Shown: positions 33,099 through 42,978, numbered from the stretch's first letter. The stretch: DNA of 64,000 nucleotides from JBQLZO01 sp052168315 (GCA_052168315.1 JBQLZO010000043.1:62001-126000), one strand, 5' to 3'. Notes: generated from the sequence alone by a model not told the origin. Numbers and translations are program-made.

Positions 33099-34973
33099 TC
33101 AGCGCCAGGGCCTCTCGGGGTCTTCCGGGTTCTCGGGCACGATGAGCGCGATCCCGGCTCGCTCGAGCGTGGTGCCCTTGGCGGCTTCGAACTCGGCGAT
33201 CGAAATGGCGTACGCGAGTTTGGCATCGACCTCGTTGATCTCGGCCTGCGCGAGTGCCTCCTGCCGGCGGAACTTCAGGTCGAGGAATTCCGGCGAGAGT
33301 GTGGCGATCGTTTGTTCCTGCACCTGGAGCGCCCGCAGGTTCTCGGCGGCGGCGAGGCGGGACGATCTGTTCTGCTCGATGAGCTCATAGAAGGTGGTCA
33401 GTTCGCGGAGGGCGGTGACGACCGAGAGGACGACATCCTGGAGGGACTGCCTGTACGCCACGGCGGAGCGGAGGCGGGTGAGCTGGGCTGCGCGGTATTC
33501 GGCCTCCGCGGCGCGGTTGCCGAGCGGCTGCTCGAACTGGAGGCCGATGAGCCAGTTGACATAGTCGCCATCGAAGATCTGCGAGTAGGCATCTCCGGTG
33601 TCGGAGTCGAGCCCGGCGAGCGTGGCGCGTGCGGCGAGGTCGAGCAGGGGGAGCCGCGCGTTGGACGCGAGGAGCACGCGGACCGATTCGTCCTCGATGG
33701 CCAGCAGCGCGCGCCCGAGTTCGGGTCGGTTGTCGACGGCCGCGGTGAGGGAATCGATCAGGGAGAATGCGATCGGGGCCTCGACGGCGAGATCGGTGGG
33801 GAGCACGAGGGTCTCGTCGCCGACGGCCAGTTCCGGGTCGTTGATCAGGCGCTTCAGGCGGTCGGAGGCGAGGCGGACCTCGTTCTCGGCGCGGATCACA
33901 TCGCCGCGCCGGCGTTCGACCGTGGCGACGGCATCGGCGTACTCGGATTGGCGCACATCGAACTGGCGGCGCTGTGAAAGAACATCGCGCACCTCGATGC
34001 CGCGATCGAGCAGCCTGCGACGGATGTTCAGGCGTTCGACGGTCCCGACGAGCGCCCAGTAGGCTCGCTCGGTCTCGGTGACGGTGTCGATGAGCTGCTG
34101 CTTGAGCGCCAGAATCGCATCGGCTTCCGCGTTGCGGGATAGGCGGATCTGGGCGAGCGTCACATCGGAGCCGAAGCCGCGGAGGAGCGGCTGGGTGAGT
34201 TCCGCGCTGACGAAGACGCGATTGGATGGGTCAGGGGTGAAGCTGGTGCCGTCCGTGGAGTCGTCGGTATAGGTCTGGCCCTGGGAGACGGAGAATGTTC
34301 CTCCGGTCGTCAGGGGCTTGCGGAACCCGGCGGAGTAGTCGACGGTCTGGCGCTGCTGGCCGCCGGCGCCGACGGGCACACCGTTGATGACCGGGACGAC
34401 ACCGGGCTGGTCGTCGAGGCGCCATTCGAAGTCCGCGAACAGGATCCAGTCGAAGGCCGCTTCGGCGGCTCGGGTGCGGGCGGCGTTGATGGCCGGGGAG
34501 TACTCGGCCCGCTGGACGGCGAGGTTGTTCCGGACGGCCGAGGCGACGGCGCGGTTGAGGTCGAGGCGCACGGTGGCGGTCTCGCGGTTGAGCAGGTCGG
34601 GCCCGATCTCGGGGGATGTGTCGCGGTAGGACTCCGGGCCGGCGAGGCGGTTCAGCTCGGCGATGCGCTCTTCGGTGAATTCGAGGGTTGAGGGGGTGCG
34701 CTGGAGGGTGCGCTGCTCCGGATTGGCGAGGGAGGCCTCGAGGTGGCGTTGGTTGGCGCGGAGGATGGTGGTGCGCAGGTCATCGTCGGTGGGGCGGTCG
34801 AGGGGGTGGGAGCATCCGGCGATGCCGATACCGAGCCCGACCGCCAGGGCGATGAGCGGGGCGGCCCGGCGGGCGCGGGCTGGGCGGGGGCGGCGGCTCG
34901 AGCGATCGGGCTGGAAGGCGTGCCCTCTGGCGGCTCCCCGGCCGCTCCCGTACAGTGTGGTTCCGATATGCAT
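33099..34973 (-). CDS. TolC-family outer membrane efflux lipoprotein
   Basis: 624 residues with a lipobox-like end of the signal region (GLGIGIAGC, Cys54 from this start). The two outer-membrane efflux (OEP) halves follow: RLDLNRAVASAVRNNLAVQRAEY and VSAELTQPLLRGFGSDVTLAQIR, then coiled-coil segments with RLKRLINDPEL and NRPELGRALLAIEDE. TolC-like proteins form the outer-membrane channel of tripartite efflux or type I secretion. No adaptor or pump gene is adjacent. The n-region before the lipobox is unusually long, so the true start could be internal. It diverges from an exported SH3-like protein gene. Confidence 0.9.
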   Translation of the reverse strand: MHIGTTLYGSGRGAARGHAFQPDRSSRRPRPARARRAAPLIALAVGLGIGIAGCSHPLDRPTDDDLRTTILRANQRHLEASLANPEQRTLQRTPSTLEFTEERIAELNRLAGPESYRDTSPEIGPDLLNRETATVRLDLNRAVASAVRNNLAVQRAEYSPAINAARTRAAEAAFDWILFADFEWRLDDQPGVVPVINGVPVGAGGQQRQTVDYSAGFRKPLTTGGTFSVSQGQTYTDDSTDGTSFTPDPSNRVFVSAELTQPLLRGFGSDVTLAQIRLSRNAEADAILALKQQLIDTVTETERAYWALVGTVERLNIRRRLLDRGIEVRDVLSQRRQFDVRQSEYADAVATVERRRGDVIRAENEVRLASDRLKRLINDPELAVGDETLVLPTDLAVEAPIAFSLIDSLTAAVDNRPELGRALLAIEDESVRVLLASNARLPLLDLAARATLAGLDSDTGDAYSQIFDGDYVNWLIGLQFEQPLGNRAAEAEYRAAQLTRLRSAVAYRQSLQDVVLSVVTALRELTTFYELIEQNRSSRLAAAENLRALQVQEQTIATLSPEFLDLKFRRQEALAQAEINEVDAKLAYAISIAEFEAAKGTTLERAGIALIVPENPEDPERPWR

Positions 34974-35075
34974 GCTTGCGGTGCCTAACTTCTGGGTGCA
35001 ATGCCGGTATTCCGCCGATGGATCGGGGGACCGCTGGGGACGGACGAACTTCGTCCGCACGACTTGGAGGCGATG

Positions 35076-36602
35076 ATGGAGCCGATGCTCAGGACCGTTG
35101 GGAATGACCCCAAGACCGGCGTCACGCGGCGTGGCCCGGCACCCCGGATCATTGGCCGGTTGGCCAGGCAAATCCTGCCGGCGATCGGGCTCGCGTGGGG
35201 GCTGGCGATCGGTTCGCCCGGTGCGGTCGCCCAGCCGGGGGGATCGGGGCAGGGAGCGCAGGCCGGACAGGTGGGCACGCCCCAGCGGGCGATGACCTAC
35301 ATCACGGTGTCGGGCGAGCAGCCGGTGTCGCTTCGATGCGGCTCGCAGGACATCTGGTACGCGGTGGTGGAGGTGCCGCCCGGGACGGTGCTGGCGGGCG
35401 ACCAGCAGCTGGGTACCGGGTGGTGGTCCGTCGCGTACCCGGGCGGTGTGCCGGTTGTGGTTCCGGTTGAGGAGGGGAGGCTCGTGAATCCCACGGGCCC
35501 GGTGGAGATCACGGAGCCGTCGACACTCAAGGCGTTCAACATGATGGAGCCGGTGCGGGAGGAGTGCTATCGGCGTGTGCTGGCGGAGCAGCTTCGCCCG
35601 GGCGCACGCCTCCGGTTCATCCGGACGATCAACGATCGGGAGGGGAATGTGGGGGGATACCTCGTGCATCCACCGAGCGAGGCGCGGTTGTGGATCGACG
35701 GTCGTTCGGTGCGCAGCGCGACGCAGGCGGAGGTTGATGGGTATATGGCGGCGCAGCGCGCCCGCCAGGAGGAGGCGGAGGCTCCGCAGGCGCCCCCGGA
35801 GGAGCCGGTCGGTGGGCAGGATGCGCCTGACGAGGGTTCACCGGCGGAGATGGATCCGGTCTCGCCCGGCGATGGTGATGCTGAAGGTGATGCGCGGGCT
35901 GGCGAATCGGGTGATGCCGAGGGCGCCGGCTCCGATGAGCGTCCAACGGGCGCGGGTGGGCAGGCGGGGGCCGCCGACACGGGCGACGCCGTCGGTGAAG
36001 AGGGCCCGGATTCGGAGCCGGAAGCGCCCGAGGCGACCCCGGCCGAGCGGGCCGCGGCGCGGATCAGCGCGCTGGACATCGCGCTGCAATCCACGGTTCG
36101 TGCGCCGCTGGAGACCGCCGAGTTCGATCAGTTGATCAATCGTTATCAGCAGGCGGGGCGTTCTCTCGACGCTGATTCGGATCCTGACGGCGCGCTGGCG
36201 AGGGCGATCGGCGAGCGTGTGGCGCTGCTCGAGCTTCGCTCGGAACTCCAGGCAGCGCAGCGCGAGCTGCTCGCGATCAAGGAGAGCGGCACCGAGGTGG
36301 ATCAGCGGAACCAGGAATTGCTCGAGCGTGCGCGGGCGACGCGCCGGTACAGCGTGGTCGGGCGGCTTTCGACTTCGACGGTGTACGACGGGGTGGCGCT
36401 GCCGCGGCTGCTGCGGATCGTGTCGGTGGAGGGGGACCGGGGGCGCACGCTCGCGTATCTCGCGCCCGGCGAGGAACAGAATTTCGATCTTCTGCTCGGG
36501 CGCATCGTCGGTGTGTCGGCGCCGCCGCCGGCCGAGTCGAACGCGCGCGTGCCCATCCTCGTGCCGTCGGCGGTCGATGCGCTCGATGCGGAACAGCGCT
36601 GA
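35076..36602 (+). CDS. Exported protein with SH3-like N-terminal region, function unknown
   Basis: 508 residues from the ATG 5 bp after TTGGAGG. The N-terminal export signal contains a hydrophobic stretch ending in an AVAQPGG-type cleavage site. Next comes a beta-rich region (YITVSGEQPVSLRCGSQDIWYAVVEVPPGTVLAG) that looks like a bacterial SH3 domain used for peptidoglycan or ligand contact. A ~100-residue acidic Glu/Gly/Pro-rich linker (about 235-335) leads to a coiled-coil segment (about 350-430), and a final beta domain (RRYSVVGRLSTSTVYDG...LAYLAPGEEQNFDLLLGRIVGV) repeats the SH3-like pattern. No enzyme motif seen. The start region overlaps the divergent promoter of the TolC gene. Confidence 0.8.
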   Translation: MEPMLRTVGNDPKTGVTRRGPAPRIIGRLARQILPAIGLAWGLAIGSPGAVAQPGGSGQGAQAGQVGTPQRAMTYITVSGEQPVSLRCGSQDIWYAVVEVPPGTVLAGDQQLGTGWWSVAYPGGVPVVVPVEEGRLVNPTGPVEITEPSTLKAFNMMEPVREECYRRVLAEQLRPGARLRFIRTINDREGNVGGYLVHPPSEARLWIDGRSVRSATQAEVDGYMAAQRARQEEAEAPQAPPEEPVGGQDAPDEGSPAEMDPVSPGDGDAEGDARAGESGDAEGAGSDERPTGAGGQAGAADTGDAVGEEGPDSEPEAPEATPAERAAARISALDIALQSTVRAPLETAEFDQLINRYQQAGRSLDADSDPDGALARAIGERVALLELRSELQAAQRELLAIKESGTEVDQRNQELLERARATRRYSVVGRLSTSTVYDGVALPRLLRIVSVEGDRGRTLAYLAPGEEQNFDLLLGRIVGVSAPPPAESNARVPILVPSAVDALDAEQR

Positions 36603-36924
36603 TCGGCGGACGGGGCGGGGGGACGGTGCGGTGCTCGGCCATGGATTGGGCTTCGCGCTGTACCGTTGCGATGGATCTGCGCCGGCGGGATCGGTTCCAT
36701 CGGCGCGTGGCGGTTCGGTCGCTCACGGGCTTGGGGCGCGGTTTCGGCTCGAGCGGTCCGGAAACATGGCGGGGGACATGCGATCAGGGTGAGGGTGAGT
36801 GGATCGCGCGATGGCGAGGTGGATCTCCATGTGGCGCGACTATCCTGAATCGTGCGGCCGATGGTGTGCCGTCGCGGCGTCGCGGGATGCCTGGCGTTCT
36901 CGAATTGCTGCAGGGAGATAAGAG
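36603..36924. other. Intergenic region before the dockerin-tailed protein
   Basis: 322 bp with no convincing gene. A GCGCGACTATCCTGAAT stretch about 85 bp before the next start has a -10-like TATCCT, but no matching -35 was found. An RNA polymerase promoter is expected here but not pinpointed. Confidence 0.5.
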
Positions 36925-38313
36925 ATGCATTCTCGTGCCGGCGTGCTCGTGGTTGGAGCGTTCTTCGTGGCCGCTCAGGGGGCTTTGGCGGGTGTCCCGG
37001 ACTACGAGTTCGTGCTGCAGGCGCGGACGAACTTTGCGGTCAATCCGGGCGGTTCGTTCAACATTCCGACGGGGTACTTCTTCTCGGGTGAGAACATCGC
37101 GATCAACAACGCGGGGCAGGTGGCGTTCCGGCTCTCGGTGACGCCCGGGGATTTCCAGTCGGTGTGGTACGGGGACGAGTCGACGGGCGGGCTGGTGTAC
37201 AACTCGCCCAACGGGGCATCGCTGACCGGCGTGTCGCTGAACGACAATGGGCGCGTGGTGTGGGGGGCCTCGTTCCTCACGACCCCCGGGATCTACACCT
37301 ACGACGCCGGCACCGGGAGTTCGGGGTTCTACACGAACCAGCCGTTCGGGGTGACGACCTTCTCGAGCCCCGAGGTGAACAATGATGGGCAGGTCGGGTA
37401 CCGCGGCGGGCTGGGCTTCTCGGGCAACGGGTACTTCTCGGTGGATCCCTCGGTGCCGGGGCCGGCGGGTGTCGCGACGCACGCGCTCGAGGTCGGGCTC
37501 GACCCGGGCAGCCCGTACTCGTTCCTGTTCACTCCCTCGTTCAACAACAACCGGCAGATCGCCTCATCGGTGCGGTACGGGCCGGGGCTGTCGGGCTCGA
37601 ACCCGGATGAGATCCGGATCTTCAACGCGGATGGCACCTCCATCCTCATCGCGCAGGATGACGATGCCGATCCGGCTTCGCCGTACCAGGGGTTCGACAA
37701 CTCGCCGCGCGTGAACGATGTGGGGCAGGTCGCGTTCATCGCGACGTTGGCGGGCGGCGGACGCGGCGTGTTCGTGTCCGATGGCACCACGACGACGACG
37801 ATCGCGACGACGAACCAGCCGGAGGTCTCGGACATCGAGTTCTTCGGCCCGGACATCAATAACAGCGGGCTGGTGACCTTCCGGGCGCGCAACGGGGATG
37901 GCATCCGGTCCATCTTTGTCGGCGATGGGAATGAGTTGAAGGTGCTCGTTTCGCGGTTCGACATCGTTCCGTCCGACCAGGGGCCGGCCCGGGTGGACCA
38001 GGAGTCGCTCTCGACGCCGGCGTTCGGCGGGGCGCCGCGGATCAACGACCAGGGCGATGTCGCGTTCAACTGCGGGCTCACGCCGCCGGACAACGACCAG
38101 GTGGAGTGGGGCACGGGGGTGTTCGTCGCCCGGGCGATCATCGTGGAGGCGTGCCCCGGCGATCTGAACGGCGATGAGCAGGTCGATTCCGATGATCTCG
38201 GCATCCTGCTGGGCGCGTTCGGGGCGACGGGCGACGGGGATCTGGACGACGATGGCGACACGGATTCGGACGACCTGGGCATCCTGCTCAGCGCGTTCGG
38301 CGCTTCGTGCTGA
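36925..38313 (+). CDS. Secreted tandem-repeat protein with C-terminal paired EF-hand (GC-type dockerin) tail
   Basis: 462 residues. Signal peptide at 1-~22 (VLVVGAFFVAAQGALAG). The body holds about seven copies of a short repeat with the core N..G.V.F (INNAGQVAFR, LNDNGRVVWG, VNNDGQVGYR, VNDVGQVAFIA, INNSGLVTFRA, INDQGDVAFNC), as in choice-of-anchor repeat proteins. The C-terminus has two EF-hand loops (GDLNGDEQVDSDDLGILLGAFG and a second DLDDDGDTDSDDLGILL) and ends GAFGASC, the anchor-like dockerin style seen in Phycisphaerales surface proteins. Two loops could bind calcium. AGGGAGATAAGAG precedes the ATG. Likely cell-surface or extracellular; the ligand is unknown. Confidence 0.9.
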   Translation: MHSRAGVLVVGAFFVAAQGALAGVPDYEFVLQARTNFAVNPGGSFNIPTGYFFSGENIAINNAGQVAFRLSVTPGDFQSVWYGDESTGGLVYNSPNGASLTGVSLNDNGRVVWGASFLTTPGIYTYDAGTGSSGFYTNQPFGVTTFSSPEVNNDGQVGYRGGLGFSGNGYFSVDPSVPGPAGVATHALEVGLDPGSPYSFLFTPSFNNNRQIASSVRYGPGLSGSNPDEIRIFNADGTSILIAQDDDADPASPYQGFDNSPRVNDVGQVAFIATLAGGGRGVFVSDGTTTTTIATTNQPEVSDIEFFGPDINNSGLVTFRARNGDGIRSIFVGDGNELKVLVSRFDIVPSDQGPARVDQESLSTPAFGGAPRINDQGDVAFNCGLTPPDNDQVEWGTGVFVARAIIVEACPGDLNGDEQVDSDDLGILLGAFGATGDGDLDDDGDTDSDDLGILLSAFGASC

Positions 38314-38539
38314 GGCGTTGGGCCCGGTGATCCGGGCCCGGGAGGCGTCGGCCTGAGCCGGCCCGCTCGCCGGACGCGGCGTGGGGGGTACTATGACCTC
38401 CCCCGGCGGGGATCCGCGTGTCCATCGCCGGGCGCACCCCCAACCTCGATCCGCCGATGGGCCCTCCCGGCCCGCGTGCCCGCCCCCCGACGGCGCAGGC
38501 TCTCGGCGCGATCCCGCAATCGATGAGAGGACACCCGAA

Positions 38540-39988
38540 GTGCCAACCACCCACACCGTCACACTCATGGCCGGCGACGGCATCGGACGAGAGGTCACCA
38601 ACGCCGCGTGCCGCGTGGTCGAGGCGTCGGGCGTCAAGGTCAACTGGGAGCCGGCCGAGGCCGGCGCCGAGGTGTTCAAGAAAGGTGTTGCCTCGGGCGT
38701 TCCGCAGGACACGATCGACTCGATCGCGCGGAACAAGGTGGCGCTGAAGGGCCCCCTGGAGACGCCGGTGGGGTACGGGGAGAAGTCCGCGAATGTGACG
38801 CTGCGGAAGCTGTTCGAGCTGTACGCGAACACCCGCCCGACGCGGGACATCCCGGGGGTGAAGACGGCGTTCTCGGGGCGTGCGATCGACCTGGTGGTGG
38901 TGCGCGAGAATGTGGAGGACCTGTACGCGGGCATCGAGCACATGCAGACGCCGAGCGTGGCGCAGTGCCTGAAGCTGATCTCGCGAAAGGGGTGCGAGAA
39001 GATCATCCGGTTCGCGTTCGAGTTGGCGCGGGCCGAGGGTCGCAAGACGATCCACTGCGCGACCAAGGCGAACATCATGAAAATGACCGAGGGCCTGATG
39101 AAGCGGACCTTCGAGGGCATCGCGCCGGAGTATCCGGAGATCAAGCCGAGCCACATCATCATCGACAACTGCGCGCACCAACTGGTGCGGTATCCGGAGC
39201 AGTTCGAGGTCATCGTGACCACGAACATGAACGGTGACATCATTTCCGACCTGACCTCCGGGCTCACGGGCGGGCTGGGGCTGGCGCCCTCGGCGAACAT
39301 CGGCGATGAGATCAGCATGTTCGAGGCCGTGCACGGCTCGGCGCCCGACATCGCCGGGCAGGGCAAGGCGAACCCGACGGCGCTGATCCTGTCGGCGGTG
39401 CTGATGCTGCGGCACCTGGGCGAGTTCGACGCGGCCGCGAAGATCGAGAACGCGATCTATGTGACGCTCGAGGAGGCGAAGAAGGTCCCGGCGGACCTGG
39501 CGGGCAAGGGCGCTTTCGCGACGACCGACCAGTTCACCGATGAGGTGATCGCGAACCTCGGGCGGACCTCGGATCGGATCAAGAGCCGCGACTACAAGAA
39601 GATGACGATGCCGGTGATCAACGAGGAGGCGGTGCTGGTGAAGCCGAAGTCGCGCCGGGTCGTGGGCGCGGACCTGTTCATCGAGTTCGTCGGCTCGGTG
39701 AAGGAGCTGGGCGAGAAGCTCGACGCGATGGCCGAGGGCTCGCCGCTGAAGCTGAAGATGATCTCCAACCGTGGCACGCGGGCGTACCCGCTGACCGGGA
39801 CGGACATGGACTCGGTGGACCACTGGCGGTGCCGATTCGTGATGCGTGATGCCAAGGCCGAGATGACCGATGCGGACCTGATGGCGCTGGTCCAGAAGGT
39901 GGCCGGCGTGTACACATGGAACCACATCGAGAAGCTGATGGAGTTCGACGGCGCGGCGTCGTACACCAAGGCCCAGGGCGAGGATTGA
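38540..39988 (+). CDS. icd: Isocitrate dehydrogenase, NADP-dependent, Thermus-type with C-terminal extension
   Basis: Oxidative decarboxylation of isocitrate in the TCA cycle. 482 residues with GTG start and GAGAGG 9 bp upstream. Substrate loop Ser83, Asn85, Arg89 (EKSANVTLRKLFELYANTRP, Arg99), RENVEDLYAGIEH with Tyr129, lysine in CATKANIMKM, metal-binding aspartates in IIDNCAHQLV and NMNGDIISDLTSG, and cofactor site FEAVHGSAPDIAGQGKANP. It is longer than E. coli Icd (416) because of a C-terminal ~130-residue module (from about FIEFVGSVKEL), as in Thermus thermophilus ICDH. Coenzyme choice (NADP or NAD) is from family and not verified by residues. Confidence 0.94.
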   Translation: MPTTHTVTLMAGDGIGREVTNAACRVVEASGVKVNWEPAEAGAEVFKKGVASGVPQDTIDSIARNKVALKGPLETPVGYGEKSANVTLRKLFELYANTRPTRDIPGVKTAFSGRAIDLVVVRENVEDLYAGIEHMQTPSVAQCLKLISRKGCEKIIRFAFELARAEGRKTIHCATKANIMKMTEGLMKRTFEGIAPEYPEIKPSHIIIDNCAHQLVRYPEQFEVIVTTNMNGDIISDLTSGLTGGLGLAPSANIGDEISMFEAVHGSAPDIAGQGKANPTALILSAVLMLRHLGEFDAAAKIENAIYVTLEEAKKVPADLAGKGAFATTDQFTDEVIANLGRTSDRIKSRDYKKMTMPVINEEAVLVKPKSRRVVGADLFIEFVGSVKELGEKLDAMAEGSPLKLKMISNRGTRAYPLTGTDMDSVDHWRCRFVMRDAKAEMTDADLMALVQKVAGVYTWNHIEKLMEFDGAASYTKAQGED

Positions 39989-39993
39989 TCGGC

Positions 39994-41178
39994 GTGCGGC
40001 GCCCGAGTTACATCGTCACTGGGCGCGTTGGGGGGCAGCGCTCGTCCACGCCCGCGCTCGGACGCGGTGCCGGGCCGATCGCGCTGGTGGTCCTGGCGTC
40101 GGTGCTCGGGGCGGTGCCGATGTCTCCGGTGCGCGGGTCGTTCTCTCAGGATGCGCAGCGGCAGGAGGCGCGGCGATCGGGGCTGGGCGGGCCGGCCGTC
40201 CGCGTCGAGCCCGCGGTGGTGGAGGCGGGTGATCTGACGCCCGGCGATTCCGTGCAGCGCACGGTCACGCTGATGAACACATCGGACGAGCCGGTCATGA
40301 TCCGGCGGATCGCCCACACCTGCGCGTGCGCAGCGCCGGCGGTGCAGCCCGGGGACACGATCGAGCCGGGCGCCTCGATCGAGATGGTGATCGACATCTC
40401 CGCGTACGAGGAGCAGTTCGGCCCGATCGCCCACCAGATCGCCGTGTTCATGGAGGGTGTGTCGATCCCGGTGCAGATCCCGGTGACGGCCAACATCAAC
40501 CGGGGGATCCGCGCCACGATCGACTACGACCCGCCGGGCCAGTACCGGATGGGGACGATCACGCTCGAGGCCATCGATGGGCGGGCGTTCCGGATCGAAT
40601 CCGTGAACTTCGCCGCGCCGGAGTATCGGGATGGGTTCGAGCCGATGGACGATGCGCCACGCGCGCGGTACGAGATCGCGCTGGACTTCTCGGAGCTCGC
40701 GCCGGAGGCGATCCCCGCCTCCCTGCTCATCGTGACCGATTCGCCGCGATCGCCGGTGATGAGCCTGCGGACGGTGAACCTCGATTACGAGCCGCCGCGG
40801 GTGCGCCGGGCGTTCATCGCCCAGGCATCGCCGGTGCTCATGCACGCGATGCCCGCGGGTGAGAGCACCGAGGTGCGGATCGCGCTGCGGGGCGTGTCCC
40901 TCGGCGCGGATGCCGGCGATCTGCTCGACTGGTTCGAGGCATCGTCCGAGCACGCGGATGTAACGCTCCTCGGCGTCTCGGGCGAGCCGGAGCTTTCGCT
41001 CGCGACGCTGCGCGTGGGCGTGCGCCCGCGGGCCGAGCACCGCGGGCTGGTGAGCGTTGATGTGTGGGCGACGATCGATGGGCACACGGAGCACATCGTG
41101 CTGCACGGGCGCGCGTTCGCGCCGGGGGCGATCGATGTGCCCGCTGGTGATGCCGCCGGTGGTGCGTCCGGGGGGTAA
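39994..41178 (+). CDS. Exported DUF1573-type protein
   Basis: 394 residues from the GTG that lies 10 bp after GCGAGG and right after the icd stop. A hydrophobic stretch (PIALVVLASVLGAVPM) suggests export. Residues ~60-175 match DUF1573 (immunoglobulin-like, ASPM/SPD-2-type): EAGDLTPGDSVQRTVTLMNTSDEPVMIRRIAHTCACAA..VQPGDTIEPGASIE, the classic 'CGC' replaced by TCACAA. The second half has another two beta-sandwich-like regions. Common in Planctomycetes and Bacteroidetes; function unknown. Close to icd but without an operon signal beyond 6 bp spacing. Confidence 0.85.
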   Translation: MRRPSYIVTGRVGGQRSSTPALGRGAGPIALVVLASVLGAVPMSPVRGSFSQDAQRQEARRSGLGGPAVRVEPAVVEAGDLTPGDSVQRTVTLMNTSDEPVMIRRIAHTCACAAPAVQPGDTIEPGASIEMVIDISAYEEQFGPIAHQIAVFMEGVSIPVQIPVTANINRGIRATIDYDPPGQYRMGTITLEAIDGRAFRIESVNFAAPEYRDGFEPMDDAPRARYEIALDFSELAPEAIPASLLIVTDSPRSPVMSLRTVNLDYEPPRVRRAFIAQASPVLMHAMPAGESTEVRIALRGVSLGADAGDLLDWFEASSEHADVTLLGVSGEPELSLATLRVGVRPRAEHRGLVSVDVWATIDGHTEHIVLHGRAFAPGAIDVPAGDAAGGASGG

Positions 41179-41217
41179 GCGCACGGGCAGCGACGGAAGG
41201 GCCCGGGCGCTCGGGGG

Positions 41218-42936
41218 TTATGCCTCGCGCGAGATGATCTCGACGGGGCCGTTGAAGTTGATGTCGTGCTGCGGGTAGGGGATCGAGATCCCCTCGGCGT
41301 CGAAGCGCTTCTTGATCTGCGCCTGCAGGTCCCAGTAGACCTCCCAGTAGTCGCCGGTCTTGGCCCACGGGCGGACGATGAAGTTGATCGACGAGTCCGC
41401 GTACTCGTTGAGCTTGATGTTCGGAGCGGGGTCGGCGAGGACCTTGGGGTGCGCCTTGACCATTTCTTCGAGGATCTTCCGCACGCGGTCGAGGTCGGAG
41501 CGGTAATCCACTCCGACGGTCATGTCCACGCGGCGCGTCGGTCGGCCGGTGACATTGGTGATCACTCCATTCCAGACGGCGTTGTTCGGGAGGATCATCA
41601 TCTGGTTGTCGAAGGTCACGATGACGGTCGAGACCAAGGTCATCGACTCGACCGTGCCGGAGACGCCGCCGGTATTGATGACATCGCCGACATCGAAGGG
41701 CTTGTAGAAGAGGATGAGGAGCCCGGAGGCGAAGTTGGAGAGGGTTCCCTGGAGGGCGAGGCCGATGACGAGGCCGGCGGCCCCGATCGCGGCGACGAGC
41801 GGGCCGATGTTCACGCCGAGCTGGGCGACGGCGACGACGACGCCGACGAGCATGACGAGCTTGGTCACACCGCCGATCACGAAGTTTCGCAGCAGGCTGG
41901 ATGGCTTCTTGAATCGTTTGAGCGCGATGCCGGCCGCGCGGGCCAGGATCTTCGCGAGGATCCAGAACGCGATGAGGGTGGCCGCGAAGGCCAGCAGGTT
42001 CAGGCCCGCCTCGATCCCGCCCTGTGGGGAAACGAGCCATGTCTGGAACTGGATCCAGAGCTCCTGCGGGTTGTACCACGCCAACGGCGGCTGCTCGCCC
42101 GCGGCGATGAGGTACTTGCGCCGCTGCTCGGCGTCTCCGCCCTTGTCCTCGAGCGAATCGAGCACGGCGTTCGCGCGCTCGATGAGCGCGCCGCGCTGCT
42201 GGCGGTAGCGTTCGGCGTCGCGCGTGGCCTCTGAGAGCGCCTCGCCGGTCGCGGTTTCCTTGGCCTGCTCGGCGGCGACCATGAGTTCGACGCGTTCCTG
42301 CACGCGGGCGAGCCAGTACTCCGCCTCGCGGTCGAGCTGGGGCAGCGTCATCGGAAGCAGCCTGTTATTGAGCGACTTGAGCGGCACCTGCCATGGCTCT
42401 TCCTGCTCGGGCGCGGTCTCCTGTCCGGGCTGCGCCGCGGGCTGCTCGCCGGTGGGGCGCTGGGGGCTCAATCCGGCGGCCGCGACGACGCGGGAGAGGT
42501 ACCGGCGTCCGGGTGCGACATCGCCGCCCTTGAGTTCGTGTTCGTTGAGGACCGCTTCGACGAGTTCAACCATCGCGATCGCGCGAGGGCGGACGCGGTC
42601 GAGCTGGGACTGGAGTCCGGCGCGCTCCTCATCGCTCGTCGAGCGATCGATGGCGATCTGGAGGCGGGCCAGCATCGACACCTGCTCCTGCAGGGCGGAG
42701 ATCCACGCCTCGCTCGCGGCTTCGAGTTCGGCCTGGCGGAGGGGGAGCAGCTCGAGGCGGAGCTCATCCGGATCGACTTCCCAGAACGGCGTTTCGATCG
42801 GCACGCCGGGCGTTGGTCCTGACTCGTCCTGTCGTGCGTGCGCGGGCGGAGACAGCACGCCGAGGGCAAGCACCAGCGCGAGCGCGCCCGCGATCAGGCG
42901 GGCGGCGTGTGAGCCAAGTTGGTTCGTGTTCGCCAT
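41218..42936 (-). CDS. Small-conductance mechanosensitive channel (MscS family) with periplasmic coiled-coil domain
   Basis: 572 residues. Signal-like N-terminus (AGALALVLALGVLSPPAHARQ) and a helical, charged periplasmic domain (about 45-290). Then MscS: three membrane helices around 300-420, the pore helix with Gly/Ala-packed VAAIGAAGLVIGLALQGTLSNFASGLLI, and the beta domain (FDVGDVINTGGVSGTVESMTLVSTVIVTFDNQMMILPNN). The alpha/beta C-terminal domain ends NFNGPVEIISREA. Longer than E. coli MscS (286) because of the periplasmic part, as in the YbdG/MscM style. Protects against hypo-osmotic shock. No operon partner; 39-bp convergent gap to the DUF1573 gene. Confidence 0.95.
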   Translation of the reverse strand: MANTNQLGSHAARLIAGALALVLALGVLSPPAHARQDESGPTPGVPIETPFWEVDPDELRLELLPLRQAELEAASEAWISALQEQVSMLARLQIAIDRSTSDEERAGLQSQLDRVRPRAIAMVELVEAVLNEHELKGGDVAPGRRYLSRVVAAAGLSPQRPTGEQPAAQPGQETAPEQEEPWQVPLKSLNNRLLPMTLPQLDREAEYWLARVQERVELMVAAEQAKETATGEALSEATRDAERYRQQRGALIERANAVLDSLEDKGGDAEQRRKYLIAAGEQPPLAWYNPQELWIQFQTWLVSPQGGIEAGLNLLAFAATLIAFWILAKILARAAGIALKRFKKPSSLLRNFVIGGVTKLVMLVGVVVAVAQLGVNIGPLVAAIGAAGLVIGLALQGTLSNFASGLLILFYKPFDVGDVINTGGVSGTVESMTLVSTVIVTFDNQMMILPNNAVWNGVITNVTGRPTRRVDMTVGVDYRSDLDRVRKILEEMVKAHPKVLADPAPNIKLNEYADSSINFIVRPWAKTGDYWEVYWDLQAQIKKRFDAEGISIPYPQHDINFNGPVEIISREA

Positions 42937-42978
42937 CGGACGGGTCTCCAGTGTCTGCGGACGAGCGCAAGGGTACCA

